Source: CBDANW01 sp965197825 (GTDB lineage: Bacteria; Acidobacteriota; Vicinamibacteria; Marinacidobacterales; DATDRI01). From it: a stretch of 64,000 bases of DNA. Shown piece after piece: positions 20,478 to 28,981 of the stretch (positions are counted from its first letter, which is position 1; each line of letters begins with the position of its first letter). The DNA lies in assembly GCA_965197825.1 (NCBI GenBank), contig CBDANW010000002.1, positions 310,001 through 374,000 on the forward strand. The letters run 5' to 3'. Both the position numbers and the translations under genes were made by a program. A model generated the notes under the pieces. The model was not told where the DNA came from. It saw only the letters and a list, made by a program, of their open reading frames with translations, and searched no databases.

Positions 20478-20663
20478 TCACCCTATCACCCTTTCGCCCT
20501 TCTCGGCTTTCTCGAGCCTTTCCAGGATCGCAAGGCGCATGAGCGTAGATGGAGTTATTCCGTACTCAGCCGGAAGGTCGTCTAGGCGTTTCTTGGTCCC
20601 ACTCGGCAGGTAGACGGACACGGCCTCGGGAAAGCGCTGTGATCTCTTCGATTTTTTATTCAT
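20478..20663 (-). CDS. Ribbon-helix-helix-like small protein
   Basis: 61 residues, MNKKSKRSQRFPEAVSVYLP then SGTKKRLDDLPAEYGITPST and a C-terminal Lys/Glu helix: a beta strand followed by two helices, as in CopG/Arc-type DNA-binding proteins. Its upstream side is now a 70-bp IS3 fragment, so its own promoter is lost. The end codes for RVIG within a threefold CTATCACC tandem (20467-20490). Confidence 0.5.
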   Translation of the reverse strand: MNKKSKRSQRFPEAVSVYLPSGTKKRLDDLPAEYGITPSTLMRLAILERLEKAEKGERVIG

Positions 20664-20668
20664 TCTGT

Positions 20669-20738
20669 AGTCGAGCGAAGACGTCGATGACGAAGGCGAC
20701 ATACACGAAGCCGCGCCACGTGGCGATGTAGGTCAGGT
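20669..20738 (-). repeat. 70-bp internal fragment of IS3 element 1
   Basis: Reverse complement of the orfB stretch coding LTYIATWRGFVYVAFVIDVF (about 17811-17880). It joins the broken exonuclease III gene in frame to sequence upstream of the ribbon-helix-helix gene. Confidence 0.8.
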
Positions 20739-21117
20739 AGCCGACCCGGCTGTTGTCTCGGTCCTTCCCGCTTCCCTTGGGAAAATAGCCGTTTACAACC
20801 GCGAACCGCCCGCGATCGGTCCGGAAGTGAGCAGCGATGAACCGGCCCTCGATATCGAACTGAGGCTCTCCGAGGGAGGTCTCCACTAGAACGGGCCGGA
20901 ACTTCGAGTAGATGCCGACACCACTGTATCCCCGGCGCTCGGCTACCGCGAACGCGGCGTGCCAGTCGGTCGGCGTCCGTGCGGCGGAAGAGATCTCCTC
21001 GGGTAGCGCGCGGACCTCTTGGACGCCGAGGATGTCGGCTCCAGACCGGTCCAAAAAATCCACGAACCCGCGCCGCACGCAAGCGCGAATCCCATTTACG
21101 TTCCAACTCACGACCCG
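20739..21117 (-). pseudogene. xthA: Exodeoxyribonuclease III, N-terminal half
   Basis: Begins MRVVSWNVNGIRACVRRGF, the classic ExoIII start (Asn in WNVNG), with ILGVQEVRA where the family has the metal-binding Q-E, then VVNGYFPKGSGKDRDNSR, corresponding to YxPxG. The protein then switches into IS3 codons at 20738, so the second half with the catalytic Asp-His is missing. ExoIII is an AP endonuclease/3'-exonuclease of base excision repair. In-frame ATG 30 bp further upstream is less likely. Confidence 0.85.
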
Positions 21118-21179
21118 CATCGGTTCGACCTCCGCCACACCAACCACTAGACGTTCGTCAGGCCGCTCTTAGTAGATGG

Positions 21180-21602
21180 TGTCCCTTCCATAAACTCGAG
21201 CTGCATGAGATTGGCAAACTGCCTGCAACCAGGACGCTTTGGTCGTCTTCATGTAGGACGTTTTGAGAGCCGGCGTCGGCTCTACTCAGGGGGAGAGGTG
21301 TAAGCTGGTGCAAAGTACAGCAGCCGTCCCGAGCAGATCGGACTCAAGCAGCGCGTCGAGTGTAATAATAATGGAGACCACCGACCTTTGGAATGGCACT
21401 CACTTTGCCCATCGCCGGTGACTCTACCCGGCGAGGCTCGGGCGCGTCCTTCTCAAGCGACAAATGAGTCCGGCACGAATGATAGTAGTCGACGTATTCG
21501 CGTAGGATTCGCCTCAGGTGCTGCTCATCAAGGACGATCACGTGGTCGAGACACTCACGTCGAATGGAGCCGATCATCCTTTCGACAAATGGATTCTGCC
21601 AC
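21180..21602 (-). mobile_element. rve element A right end with transposase C-terminus, copy 1
   Basis: Outer end TGTCCCTTCCATAAACTCGA at 21180, then noncoding sequence and the last ~85 codons of an rve transposase (21344-21602): MIGSIRRECLDHVIVLDEQH (E of DDE) through GGLHYYYTRRAA. A longer copy is at 24818-25326. Truncated at 21602 by repeat D. Confidence 0.8.
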
Positions 21603-21606
21603 GGGG

Positions 21607-21671
21607 GGTGCTTCCGCCATTAAGTGTTGGTGAAATGGCGCTAAGACTTTACGGTGCATTAAATTACAGCC
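21607..21671 (+). repeat. Repeat D, copy 2
   Basis: Same 65 bp as at 16963, about 90% identical, followed by 79 unassigned bases up to the type 1 IS. Confidence 0.6.
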
Positions 21672-21750
21672 AAAATAGGGCTCACGACCTTCGCTATACG
21701 CTAAATGAAGTGTAAGCCCCTTTTTTGCAAAAGGATGCGTACACATCACC

Positions 21751-23151
21751 GGTCAAGTCTTAATTTTCCTGTCAAATCTCCGTACGGTTCCCCGCGCTCG
21801 GTTAAGCTGCTGATTCCTCCGACGTGCCTTGCGGGAGAAGCTCGTTGCGAAGCTCCTCGACTTTCCTAGCGGCGAAGACATCCATCCTCACGCCGCGCCA
21901 TTTGTTTGCGACGGCCAAGAGCACAGCGAACGAGAGTTTCATCGCGGCCTCCTCGGTGAAGAAGTGAGGAATGACCTTTGTGCGACGTTTGTGCTCTCCG
22001 AACGTGCGCTCAAGTAGATTCGACGTGCGAAGCCTTTTGTGATGCGCCGCAGGAAGGCGTAGCGCCTGAAGACACGCTTCGAGGGTCTCTTCCATGCACT
22101 TCATCGCGCTCGGGAATCGTTGACGGTACCGAGCGATCACCTCCCGACCCTTCTTCAGCCCTTGCTCGTAGCTGTTCGCATGGAACGACTCAAGGATGGC
22201 CGCCTTGAGTTCGTCGCGCACTTCCTTCGGAGCCTTGCCCAGGATGTTCTCGAGGCGGTGCTTCTGGCAACGTTGCTTGAGGCTTCGAGGGAAGACCTCT
22301 GCGATCGCTTTGAGCACTCCAGGATTCCCGTCCGTCACGATGAGCAACGGCTCCCTCATTCCTCGGGCCACCATCTCCTGCAAAAACCCCTTCCAGTTCT
22401 CGTAGGATTCTCGGTTGCCGACACCGATATGAAGAAGAACTCGCGTCCCATCAGCGCGATAGCCGGTCGCAACGAGGATGGGCTCTTTTCTCTCCGCTCC
22501 TTGGTGGTAGCGCAGGTACGTGCCGTCGAGCTCGAGATACAACAGCTTCTCGTTCGAGAGATCCCGTTTTCGAAACGCCTCGAAATCCTCCGACAGACAC
22601 CGTGTGACCCGGCTCACCACCGACTTCGAGACACCCGTGCCGCTCAGCACGTCCGCGAACGTCGCCTCAATGTCACGCGTCGACATCCCGTGGACGTACA
22701 TCCGCGCGATCAGTTCATCGAGTTTCTCGGTCCGGCTCACGTAGGCGTCGAGAATCTTTGACTGAAACACCTTCTCTGTTTCTCGTACCCGCGGCACTTG
22801 CACCGTTACCGCTCCCTCGCCCGTGAGGACCCGATGCGACTCATACCCGTTGCGTCGTCCCTTCTCCTTCGTCGTTGCCGGAGCGTTCTCATAGTAGTTT
22901 CGACCCAACGCCTCCGTCACCTCGCGCTCCAACGCATATTGAAGCATCATCTGAGCTCCCGACCGGACGATCTCCGAGAGATTCATCTCCCCAAATACCA
23001 GTTGTTCCTCGAACTGCTTGAGTAATCGCTGACTCGGTAGTACCTTTCCCATGATGTATGGTTCTCCTTTTCTGTCCCCATGACGGGGACGGGTTTTGAG
23101 CTTGGGGAACCATACATCGTTTTTCTTTGACAGGAATCTTAAGACATCACC
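21751..23151 (-). mobile_element. IS256-like element type 1, copy 2
   Basis: Complete element, inverted. Flanked by a 9-bp target duplication CACATCACC (21742-21750 and 23152-23160). Its left end lies 88 bp upstream of the propeller-protein gene. A TTGACA in the terminal repeat (23127-23132) points outward towards that gene. Confidence 0.95.
21802..23052 (-). CDS. IS256-like (type 1) transposase, intact
   Basis: 416 residues from MGKVLPSQRLLKQFEEQLVF to GTSEESAA. Catalytic contexts LELDGTYLRYH, IVTDGNPGVL and LLERTFGEHKRR. The frame is open further upstream across the IS end, but the AAGGAG-ATG at 23052 with its fold-back leader is the start used in all copies. Confidence 0.93.
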   Translation of the reverse strand: MGKVLPSQRLLKQFEEQLVFGEMNLSEIVRSGAQMMLQYALEREVTEALGRNYYENAPATTKEKGRRNGYESHRVLTGEGAVTVQVPRVRETEKVFQSKILDAYVSRTEKLDELIARMYVHGMSTRDIEATFADVLSGTGVSKSVVSRVTRCLSEDFEAFRKRDLSNEKLLYLELDGTYLRYHQGAERKEPILVATGYRADGTRVLLHIGVGNRESYENWKGFLQEMVARGMREPLLIVTDGNPGVLKAIAEVFPRSLKQRCQKHRLENILGKAPKEVRDELKAAILESFHANSYEQGLKKGREVIARYRQRFPSAMKCMEETLEACLQALRLPAAHHKRLRTSNLLERTFGEHKRRTKVIPHFFTEEAAMKLSFAVLLAVANKWRGVRMDVFAARKVEELRNELLPQGTSEESAA

Positions 23152-23239
23152 CACATCACCAACAGCAAATAGCGCAAGCACCGCACCATAAGGCACAGCA
23201 CGACGACATGCTCCGTAATTATTTTGAGGTCGGTATAAG

Positions 23240-24751
23240 ATGCAGCCGATGCGCTGGTGGCCAGCCTTACTGATTCTTGTCGGTGCCTTCGTCGTCTTCG
23301 CCTTCATCTGGGGCGGCGATGCTCCGGTGCGGCAGATGCAAGTCGTCCGCACTGCGCTCACCTTGATTATTTCTACCGGGCTCCTCTTGCTCTGGATCAC
23401 CTTTTTCTCGAAGCTCCCCTGGAAGAACCGCCTCCAGGGTTGGGGCATCGTGATCTTGATGGTCGCGTTATCTTCTCTAATGTTCCGCTTTCGGGGTGTG
23501 AGCGGCGATCTCGTTCCCATCCTTGAGCCTCGGTGGGCCGGAGCGGGCGAAGGGGTCACCGGCGACAGGATCGATGAGCTGGCCTCCGCTTACGAGTACC
23601 CGCAGTTTCTCGGCCCTTCCCGAAACGCGACGGTGCGAGGAGTGCGGCTCGAACCGGACTGGAGCGCCCGCCCACCGAAACTCATCTGGCGCCGCCCCGT
23701 GGGTGCGGGTTGGTCCAGCTTTGCGGTCTCAAGGGATGCGGCCATCACCCAAGAACAGCGTGGGGAGCAGGAAGTCGTCGTTCGTTACGATTTCCGAAGT
23801 GGCGAGGAGATTTGGGCTACTGGCAATCCCTCACACTACGATAATCCCATTTCCGGTGAAGGCCCGCGGGCGACACCCACCATCGTTGGTGACCGCGTCT
23901 TTAGCGTTGGAAGCACCGGCATTCTCAATTGCCTCGATCTAGAGACCGGGGAGCGAATCTGGTCTCGCGATTTCATCGAGGAAAACGATGGCGAGGTTCC
24001 CCAATGGGGCGTCGCCGGCTCCCCTCTTGTCATGGACGACATCGTCGTGGTAAACGCCGGGGGCACGGATGGTAAATCGTTGGTCGCCTACAACCGAGAG
24101 ACCGGCGAAATCGCTTGGAATGGTGGCGGGGACAAGGCCGCCTACAGCTCCCCCTTGATGGCAACTCTCGCGGGTGTGAAACAGATCGTCATCTTTAATG
24201 GCTCCAGCGTGGCAGGCCATGATCCGTTGGATGGACGAGTGCTCTGGACACACGAGTGGCCGCGCCAGCAGCCCAACGTGGTGCAACCCGTTCCGATATC
24301 CGCCGATGGGCTCATCGTCTCCGCCGGATACGGGGTCGGTGCCAAACGTTTTCAGATCCAGCGCGGAGCCAACGGGAAGCTCGAGGCAACGCTCGTCTGG
24401 GAAAACAATCGACTCAAGGCGAAATTCGCCAACTTCGTCGTGCACGAGGGATTTATCTACGGACTCGATGACGGGATCATGGTCTGCCTGGACGCTGCGA
24501 CCGGTGAACGCCAGTGGAAGCGGGGTCGCTACGGTCACGGCCAGATGCTCCTGGTGGAGGGTCTACTCTTAGTCCAGACCGAGCACGGTGAGATGATGCT
24601 CGTCGAGCCTAACCCCGAGGAGCTCCGGGAGCTGGGACGGCTCCATTTGTTCGACAGCAAGCTGTGGAATAGCCCCGCGCTCGTTGGTCCGTATCTTTTG
24701 GTGCGCAGTGACCGGGAGGCGGCTTTGTTCGAGCTTGCGGTGAAGAATTAG
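23240..24751 (+). CDS. Membrane-anchored PQQ-like beta-propeller protein
   Basis: 503 residues. Three N-terminal membrane helices (PALLILVGAFVVFAFIW; TALTLIISTGLLLLWITFF; WGIVILMVALSSLMF) then a propeller of PQQ/BamB-like repeats, each with a D-x-x-T/S-G-E-x-x-W motif (DFRSGEEIWATG, DLETGERIWSRD, NRETGEIAWNGG, DAATGERQWKRG). Such proteins are often annotated as outer-membrane protein assembly factor BamB-like; a dehydrogenase is unlikely because no dehydrogenase catalytic signature is visible. Probably periplasmic-facing with unknown role. Upstream promoter region is interrupted by the IS at 23151. Confidence 0.75.
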   Translation: MQPMRWWPALLILVGAFVVFAFIWGGDAPVRQMQVVRTALTLIISTGLLLLWITFFSKLPWKNRLQGWGIVILMVALSSLMFRFRGVSGDLVPILEPRWAGAGEGVTGDRIDELASAYEYPQFLGPSRNATVRGVRLEPDWSARPPKLIWRRPVGAGWSSFAVSRDAAITQEQRGEQEVVVRYDFRSGEEIWATGNPSHYDNPISGEGPRATPTIVGDRVFSVGSTGILNCLDLETGERIWSRDFIEENDGEVPQWGVAGSPLVMDDIVVVNAGGTDGKSLVAYNRETGEIAWNGGGDKAAYSSPLMATLAGVKQIVIFNGSSVAGHDPLDGRVLWTHEWPRQQPNVVQPVPISADGLIVSAGYGVGAKRFQIQRGANGKLEATLVWENNRLKAKFANFVVHEGFIYGLDDGIMVCLDAATGERQWKRGRYGHGQMLLVEGLLLVQTEHGEMMLVEPNPEELRELGRLHLFDSKLWNSPALVGPYLLVRSDREAALFELAVKN

Positions 24752-24817
24752 CCCTATATCAGTGATGCGCGGGTCAAGTTCCTGGATGCCACAAATGAAT
24801 CGAGTCACGAGGCCCGT

Positions 24818-25326
24818 TGTCCCTTCCATAAACTCGAGCTGTATGAGATTGGCGAACTTCCTGCAACCGGAATGCTTTGGTCGTCTTCATGTAGGACGTT
24901 TTAAGAGCCGGCGTCGGCTCTACTCAGGGGTAGAGGTGTAAGCTGGTTCGAAGTCCGGCAGCCGTTCCGAGCGGATCGGACTCAAGCAGCGCGTCGAGTG
25001 TAATAATGATGGAGACCACCGACCTTTGGAATGGCTCTCACTTTGCCCATCGCCGGTGACTCTACCCGGCGAGGCTCGGGCGCGTCCTTCTCAAGCGACA
25101 AATGAGTCCGGCACGAATGATAGTAGTCGACGTATTCGCGTAGGATTCGCCTCAGGTGCTGCTCATCAAGGACGATCACGTGGTCGAGACACTCACGTCG
25201 AATGGAGCCGATCATCCTTTCGACAAATGGATTCTGCCACGGGGAGCGCGGTGCGGTAAGGACCTGCTCTATCCCGAGACCGTCGACGCGAGTATCGAAG
25301 TACGCTCCGTAGGTCTGGTCTCGATC
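24818..25326 (-). mobile_element. rve element A right end with transposase C-terminus, copy 2
   Basis: TGTCCCTTCCATAAACTCGA end at 24818, then transposase codons 24982-25326: YGAYFDTRVDGLGIEQVLTA, SPWQNPFVERMIGSIRREC (E) and the C-terminal GGLHHYY. The upstream two-thirds of the gene is gone; at 25327-25331 it meets a left end of element A, so two A ends lie back to back without the middle. Confidence 0.8.
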
Positions 25327-25330
25327 CCGT

Positions 25331-25638
25331 CCTGTGCCAAAACTCGGCCCTTTTGAAGTAGACCACAAATCAGCAGCTTAGACGCCCTTGGAATCCGCGC
25401 AGAATCCAGGGTATTTCGCGCCGCAGGACTGGCTTCCGACCCCTGGGCTGCGGGTGGCGGGCGACAGGCCCACCGGGGGTGCGCACGGCTGGCTCAAATC
25501 GGCTGCGGGGCGAGCTGCAGGCAACGAACTGCGCACCCGGAAGAAATACGTATCCGACCGCGATGCCAGATTCAAGCAGCCCTCGGAAAGGTGCAAACTG
25601 CTGACCAGCTGGGCGTTCGAGTATTTTGACCAGACGGG
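25331..25638 (+). repeat. rve element A left end (module copy 9)
   Basis: Module 25331-25381 and A tail to 25638 (ends TTTTGACCAGACGGG), the same extent as the inverted copy at 17128-17435. Immediately followed by the broken fpg-like gene. Confidence 0.8.
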
Positions 25639-25768
25639 TACTAACCGTGGGCTCAGGTCAGTAGTTGTCCTCCACGCAGGAGCGCGTCTGGAACCTTGTT
25701 GGCGCGAATTCGACGAGCTACCGCTCGAGGTGCCCTCGGGTAATCTCAACCTCAGGAAGCTCTGGCAT
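25639..25768 (-). pseudogene. Fpg/Nei-type DNA glycosylase, first ~40 codons with a nonsense codon
   Basis: Starts MPELPEVEITRGHLER, the catalytic N-terminus of formamidopyrimidine-DNA glycosylase/endonuclease VIII family (Pro2 and Glu3 are the catalytic residues). Codon 17 is TAG; the frame continues LVEFAPTRFQTRS and stops near the element A end at 25638. The ATG overlaps the end of mug by 17 bp, so the two repair genes were coupled. fpg versus nei cannot be decided from this stub. Confidence 0.7.
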
Positions 25769-26288
25769 GATCATTCACCCAACGTCCCAGACTTCGCCAG
25801 CAGCGAAGCATGTCGTCGTAGCTGTAGTGCGCATTGCGACCACTAGGGTTCGGAAGAACGAACAACCGTGAGCCTCCCAGAATTTCGCCGCGCAGTCCGC
25901 ATTCGATTGTCTTCGGTACGCGACCGGCGGAGAGTTCAGGCCAGAACCCTCGAAAAACGGTGACCCCGAGGAAGCCGATGGCCTTCGGACGGTAACGCAT
26001 CACCTTCTCGGCGAGAAGCCTACGCCCTTTCTCGAAGTCGACCCGGTCGAGTTCCGAGCTCCCACGCGACGCCCTCGCGACGATACTGGTCAAACCGATA
26101 CCGTACTCGGGCAGACGCAAGTCATCCTCGTAGGTCATGAGCCGCGGGACCAGTCCGGACTCGTGCAGCAACCTCCAGAACTTGTTTCCACGGCCGGCAA
26201 AGTGATGGCCAAGCTCATCGGATCGCTTCCCTGGATTGATCCCGACCAGCAGGACGTCGAGGCCGTGGGAAAGGTAGTCCGGTAACAC
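25752..26288 (-). CDS. mug: G/U mismatch-specific uracil-DNA glycosylase
   Basis: 178 residues. Removes U or T from G mismatches in base excision repair. Motif 1 (VGINPGKRSDELGHHFAGRG; the Asn of GINPG is catalytic in Mug/TDG) and motif 2 (LPNPSGRNAHYS) are both intact, with FWRLLHESGLVPR between. Appears complete, with the ATG at 26288 just after ~170 bases of unassigned sequence. Overlaps the start of an Fpg/Nei gene, forming a short repair operon. Confidence 0.9.
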   Translation of the reverse strand: MLPDYLSHGLDVLLVGINPGKRSDELGHHFAGRGNKFWRLLHESGLVPRLMTYEDDLRLPEYGIGLTSIVARASRGSSELDRVDFEKGRRLLAEKVMRYRPKAIGFLGVTVFRGFWPELSAGRVPKTIECGLRGEILGGSRLFVLPNPSGRNAHYSYDDMLRCWRSLGRWVNDHARAS

Positions 26289-26458
26289 TCGGAAAGCATA
26301 GCGCAGGGCGGTGTGCTCCGTAAAAAGTCGATTCAGCGTTGATTGCGCGGTTTAGAGCTGCCATGCTCGGCTGCTTCGTGCTGGTCGACCGGACGACGCC
26401 ACCGGCGTCTTAGGGACGTGGAGAGGCTCGCGCTTGCGACTGTTTTCGAATATCCCGT

Positions 26459-26568
26459 CCTGTGCCAAAACTCAGCCCTTTTGAAATAGGCCATAAATCA
26501 GCAGCTTAGTGTCTGTGTTTGCGACCGGGCCAAGGGCCGTGGGCTTTACAATCGTCTGGCCCGAGGGC
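26459..26568 (+). repeat. rve terminal module, copy 10 with B left tail
   Basis: Module 26459-26509 and B tail to the CTGGCCCGAGGG position, where the next module begins. The 170 bp between mug and this end (26289-26458) contain nothing I recognise. Confidence 0.75.
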
Positions 26569-26570
26569 GT

Positions 26571-26687
26571 CCTGTGCCAAAACTCGGCCCTTTTGAAATA
26601 GACCACAAATCAGCAGCTTAGACGCCCTTGGAATCCGCGCAGAATCCAGGGTATTTCGCGCCGCAGGGCTGACTTCCGACCCATGGG
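26571..26687 (+). repeat. rve terminal module, copy 11 with A tail
   Basis: Module 26571-26621 and 66 bp of the A tail. It is in the same orientation as the B-type end immediately to its left, so two related ends are stacked in tandem. Confidence 0.75.
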
Positions 26688-26690
26688 GCT

Positions 26691-26714
26691 GGCGGATGAA
26701 TAAATAGAAGGCAC
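26691..26714 (-). repeat. rve element C tip (24 bp)
   Basis: GGCGGATGAATAAATAGAAG then GCACA: reverse complement of the C end at 11724. Faces the truncated CotH-type gene; a matching tip in opposite orientation lies beyond that gene at 28024. Confidence 0.65.
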
Positions 26715-27697
26715 AGGGTGGGAATCGACGTCAGTCCTTCCACGAACTCCCGCTGGTTGCTCGTATTCACGACATCGGGATCGATCCCGACGTCGAGATC
26801 TGCGTACGGAGCCATGTTGAAGGAGCGAAACTGGGCCGGATCATCGAATGGCAGAGTCCCTTGCTCCTTCACCGTGGTCGGAAATATATAGGTATGGGTG
26901 TCAACGTTCGTGCTAGTCGCACCAGGTTTGTGCGCCATGGCCCGAAGCACAGTCGTTTTATCCACAAGAACCTTGTTGCCGACGATTCCATGACTCACGC
27001 TCGGCTTACTACCGTCAGTGGTATAGACGATCGTTGCGCCGGGAGTGGCGGTGGTGAGGATCACTTCGAAAGGGGTCTCATAGAAGCCGCGGTCGTGGCT
27101 GAACTTCGTATCGCCTACTGAGTACGTCCGGCCGGGTCGGCGATGCCAATCATTGAAGAGCTCGACCGATTGCCCCAACCGGGCGTTCGCAGGCGCGCTC
27201 GCAAGAACCGGGTCGCCCCAAACCGGAGCCAGTGATTGCCGATGCACCGCGCCCGAGGCGTCCAGCACAGGCTGCGCCGTGAATATCAACGAAACCGCTC
27301 TCCCCTCCCACGGAGTGAGATCAACCAGGCGGTCGTTCCAACGATTCCCCTCCTGTGCGGCAAGGGTCTCGCGAAACGCGCGGCTCCGCTTGTCATCGAC
27401 TTCGATCTCGATCAGAAACTCTGTTTCGGGCAGACCGGCACTGGGTGTGCCTAATACAGCCATCGAGAACTGGAGCACTGCGTTCTGCGGTACCTTTAGC
27501 GGGGACACCCACCTTGAGCCGTCCAACGCTGTTCGGGACTTTCCTTCCAACTCCACTTCCATGGAAGGCTGAGAAGGAGCGAGAAGGGAAACAGCGCGCG
27601 CGCTCGGTAAGTCGCTGCAAGCCCCTCCGGATGCTAGCAGCATCAGGACGATCAGCGTGTCGGTTCGTCTCTCCGTCAAGTGTTGCGAGCTTATCAA
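26715..27697 (-). pseudogene. CotH-type lipoprotein, N-terminal third (paralogue of 46265-48640)
   Basis: About 328 residues, roughly 90% identical to the start of the CotH lipoprotein at 46 kb. Signal peptide with lipobox SGGAC, then the accessory domain (WNDRLVDLTPWEG motif), then a chitobiase-type Fn3-like domain (IVYTTDGSKPS). The CotH kinase domain is completely missing: homology stops at TSIPTL, where an IS tip begins. The duplicate must be recent relative to other divergence. Confidence 0.85.
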
Positions 27698-27727
27698 ACG
27701 CGCGTTTCTAGTGCTAGGCCAAGGGCC

Positions 27728-28023
27728 GTCTGGTCAAAATACTCGAACGCCCAGCGGTTCAGCAGTTTGCACCTTCCCAAGGGCCGCTTGAATCCACCAT
27801 CGCGGTTGGATACGTATTCCAGTTCAGCGGAAGGAGTCGCGATGGACTGGAATACCATGCTGAGCTACATCTCAAGGTCCGTGGATGAGGAGTGGCTTCT
27901 GCGCAACGAGTATCTTGTGGCCGAGAATCGAGTTCTTCGAAACCAGCTCCGGGGTCGCTTGCGCCTGACCGATGGCGAACGGCGGTCTCTGGCCGAGCTC
28001 GGAAAGCGTCTGGGTAAGCAAGC
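27728..28023 (+). mobile_element. rve element A internal fragment with transposase N-terminus
   Basis: Starts with the A inner tail (CTGGTCAAAATACTCGAACG) and continues into ATGGACTGGAATACC at 27842, coding MDWNTMLSYISRSVDEEWLL and RNEYLVAENRVLRNQL..., the typical N-terminus of an rve-type IS transposase (compare QEENRVLRAGLRGKRLRL in element B). Cut after 61 codons by an element C tip. It links the A left end to its transposase. Confidence 0.7.
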
Positions 28024-28047
28024 TGTGCCTTCTATTTATTCATCCGC
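28024..28047 (+). repeat. rve element C tip (24 bp), opposite orientation
   Basis: TGTGCCTTCTATTTATTCAT then CCGC. Facing the copy at 26691-26714 across the CotH fragment and the element A piece. Confidence 0.65.
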
Positions 28048-28226
28048 TGGTACGTGAACCCTATGGCGGCCCTTAACGAGAAACGTGCCGTTAGTACCAG
28101 AGTGAACAGCGTTCGGAACGACGACCCGGATATTCTTGCTCCCAGGTCGGAGATGGGACTCTTTTGACCGGCAGGGAAGAAACCATCCGTGCGGTCAAAT
28201 GGAATCCCTCACGTGCTGCTCGTGAC

Positions 28227-28400
28227 ATTTCCCTGTTCGCTCATCTCAATTCCCTGTTCGCCTATTTCAAATTCCCTGTTAGGTCATCTTAAATCCCCTG
28301 TTCTTTCGGAACAGGGAATTGCCATCTAACCATTTGAAATACCGATGGTTACCACGTGAAAAATGGCTCGATCAGCCTCAAAATGGCCCAAATTCCCTGT
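28227..28400 (+). repeat. CCCTGTT array, 21-22-bp spacing
   Basis: CCCTGTT occurs at 28231, 28252, 28274 and 28296 (spacing 21, 22, 22 bp) within a looser A/T-TTCCCTGTT context, then in reverse (AACAGGG) at 28310 forming a CCCTGTTC-TTTC-GGAACAGGG hairpin, then again at 28395. No gene spans 28048-28407. Two-turn spacing suggests a protein-binding array (inference). Confidence 0.6.
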
Positions 28401-28981
28401 TTTTCCCTGCCTTGGTGCACAACTCCGATAGAGGCCGAGAGCTCGCTTGGCCCCGACTCCCATCATCCGATCATCTCGCTATCAGGCATCCCGAGCGCCG
28501 TCATGGTGTTGAGAATCTTGCACCCGATCCTTGCCTCAACTCTCTGTGCCGCCAACCCTCTCGCTCGCATCGCTGAGCCCACGATAGCCTTGTAGCGATG
28601 GAACGTTGTCTCGACTTTGCTCCGTTTGCTGTAGCCCGATTCTGTGTGCCACTTTCGTTTGCCGAGCCGAGCTTGTGCTGCAATGTTGCGATTGCGCTGT
28701 CGGCTGCTCGCCGGCCCCGATGTGAGCAGGGCGCCCTTGCGCGGCGGTATCAGCACCCTCGGCGAGCGATGAGCGCTGTGATTCTCGATTGCCTCATAGA
28801 CGCCGCCGGCGTCGTATGCGGTGTCAGCTCTGGCCGATGAGATGGGACTGTCGATCTGTCCGACAAGCGATGCAACCCGCGATGAATCGCGGGCTCTTTT
28901 GCTCGTCAGCTCGCCGGCGACGACTTCGCCACTCTGCTCGTCGACACACAGATGGAGCTTGCGATAGTCCCTGCTCTTTTT

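Noticed and set aside
20467..20490. CTATCACC tandem as a CRISPR or operator
   Set aside because: Three 8-bp units with no spacers, lying inside the 3' end of a small coding sequence; simple slippage repeat.
21978..22761. Long open frames antisense to every type 1 transposase (about 213 and 76 codons)
   Set aside because: They recur in all five copies only because the DNA is repeated. They have no ribosome-binding sites or known motifs, and the opposite strand carries a clear DDE transposase.
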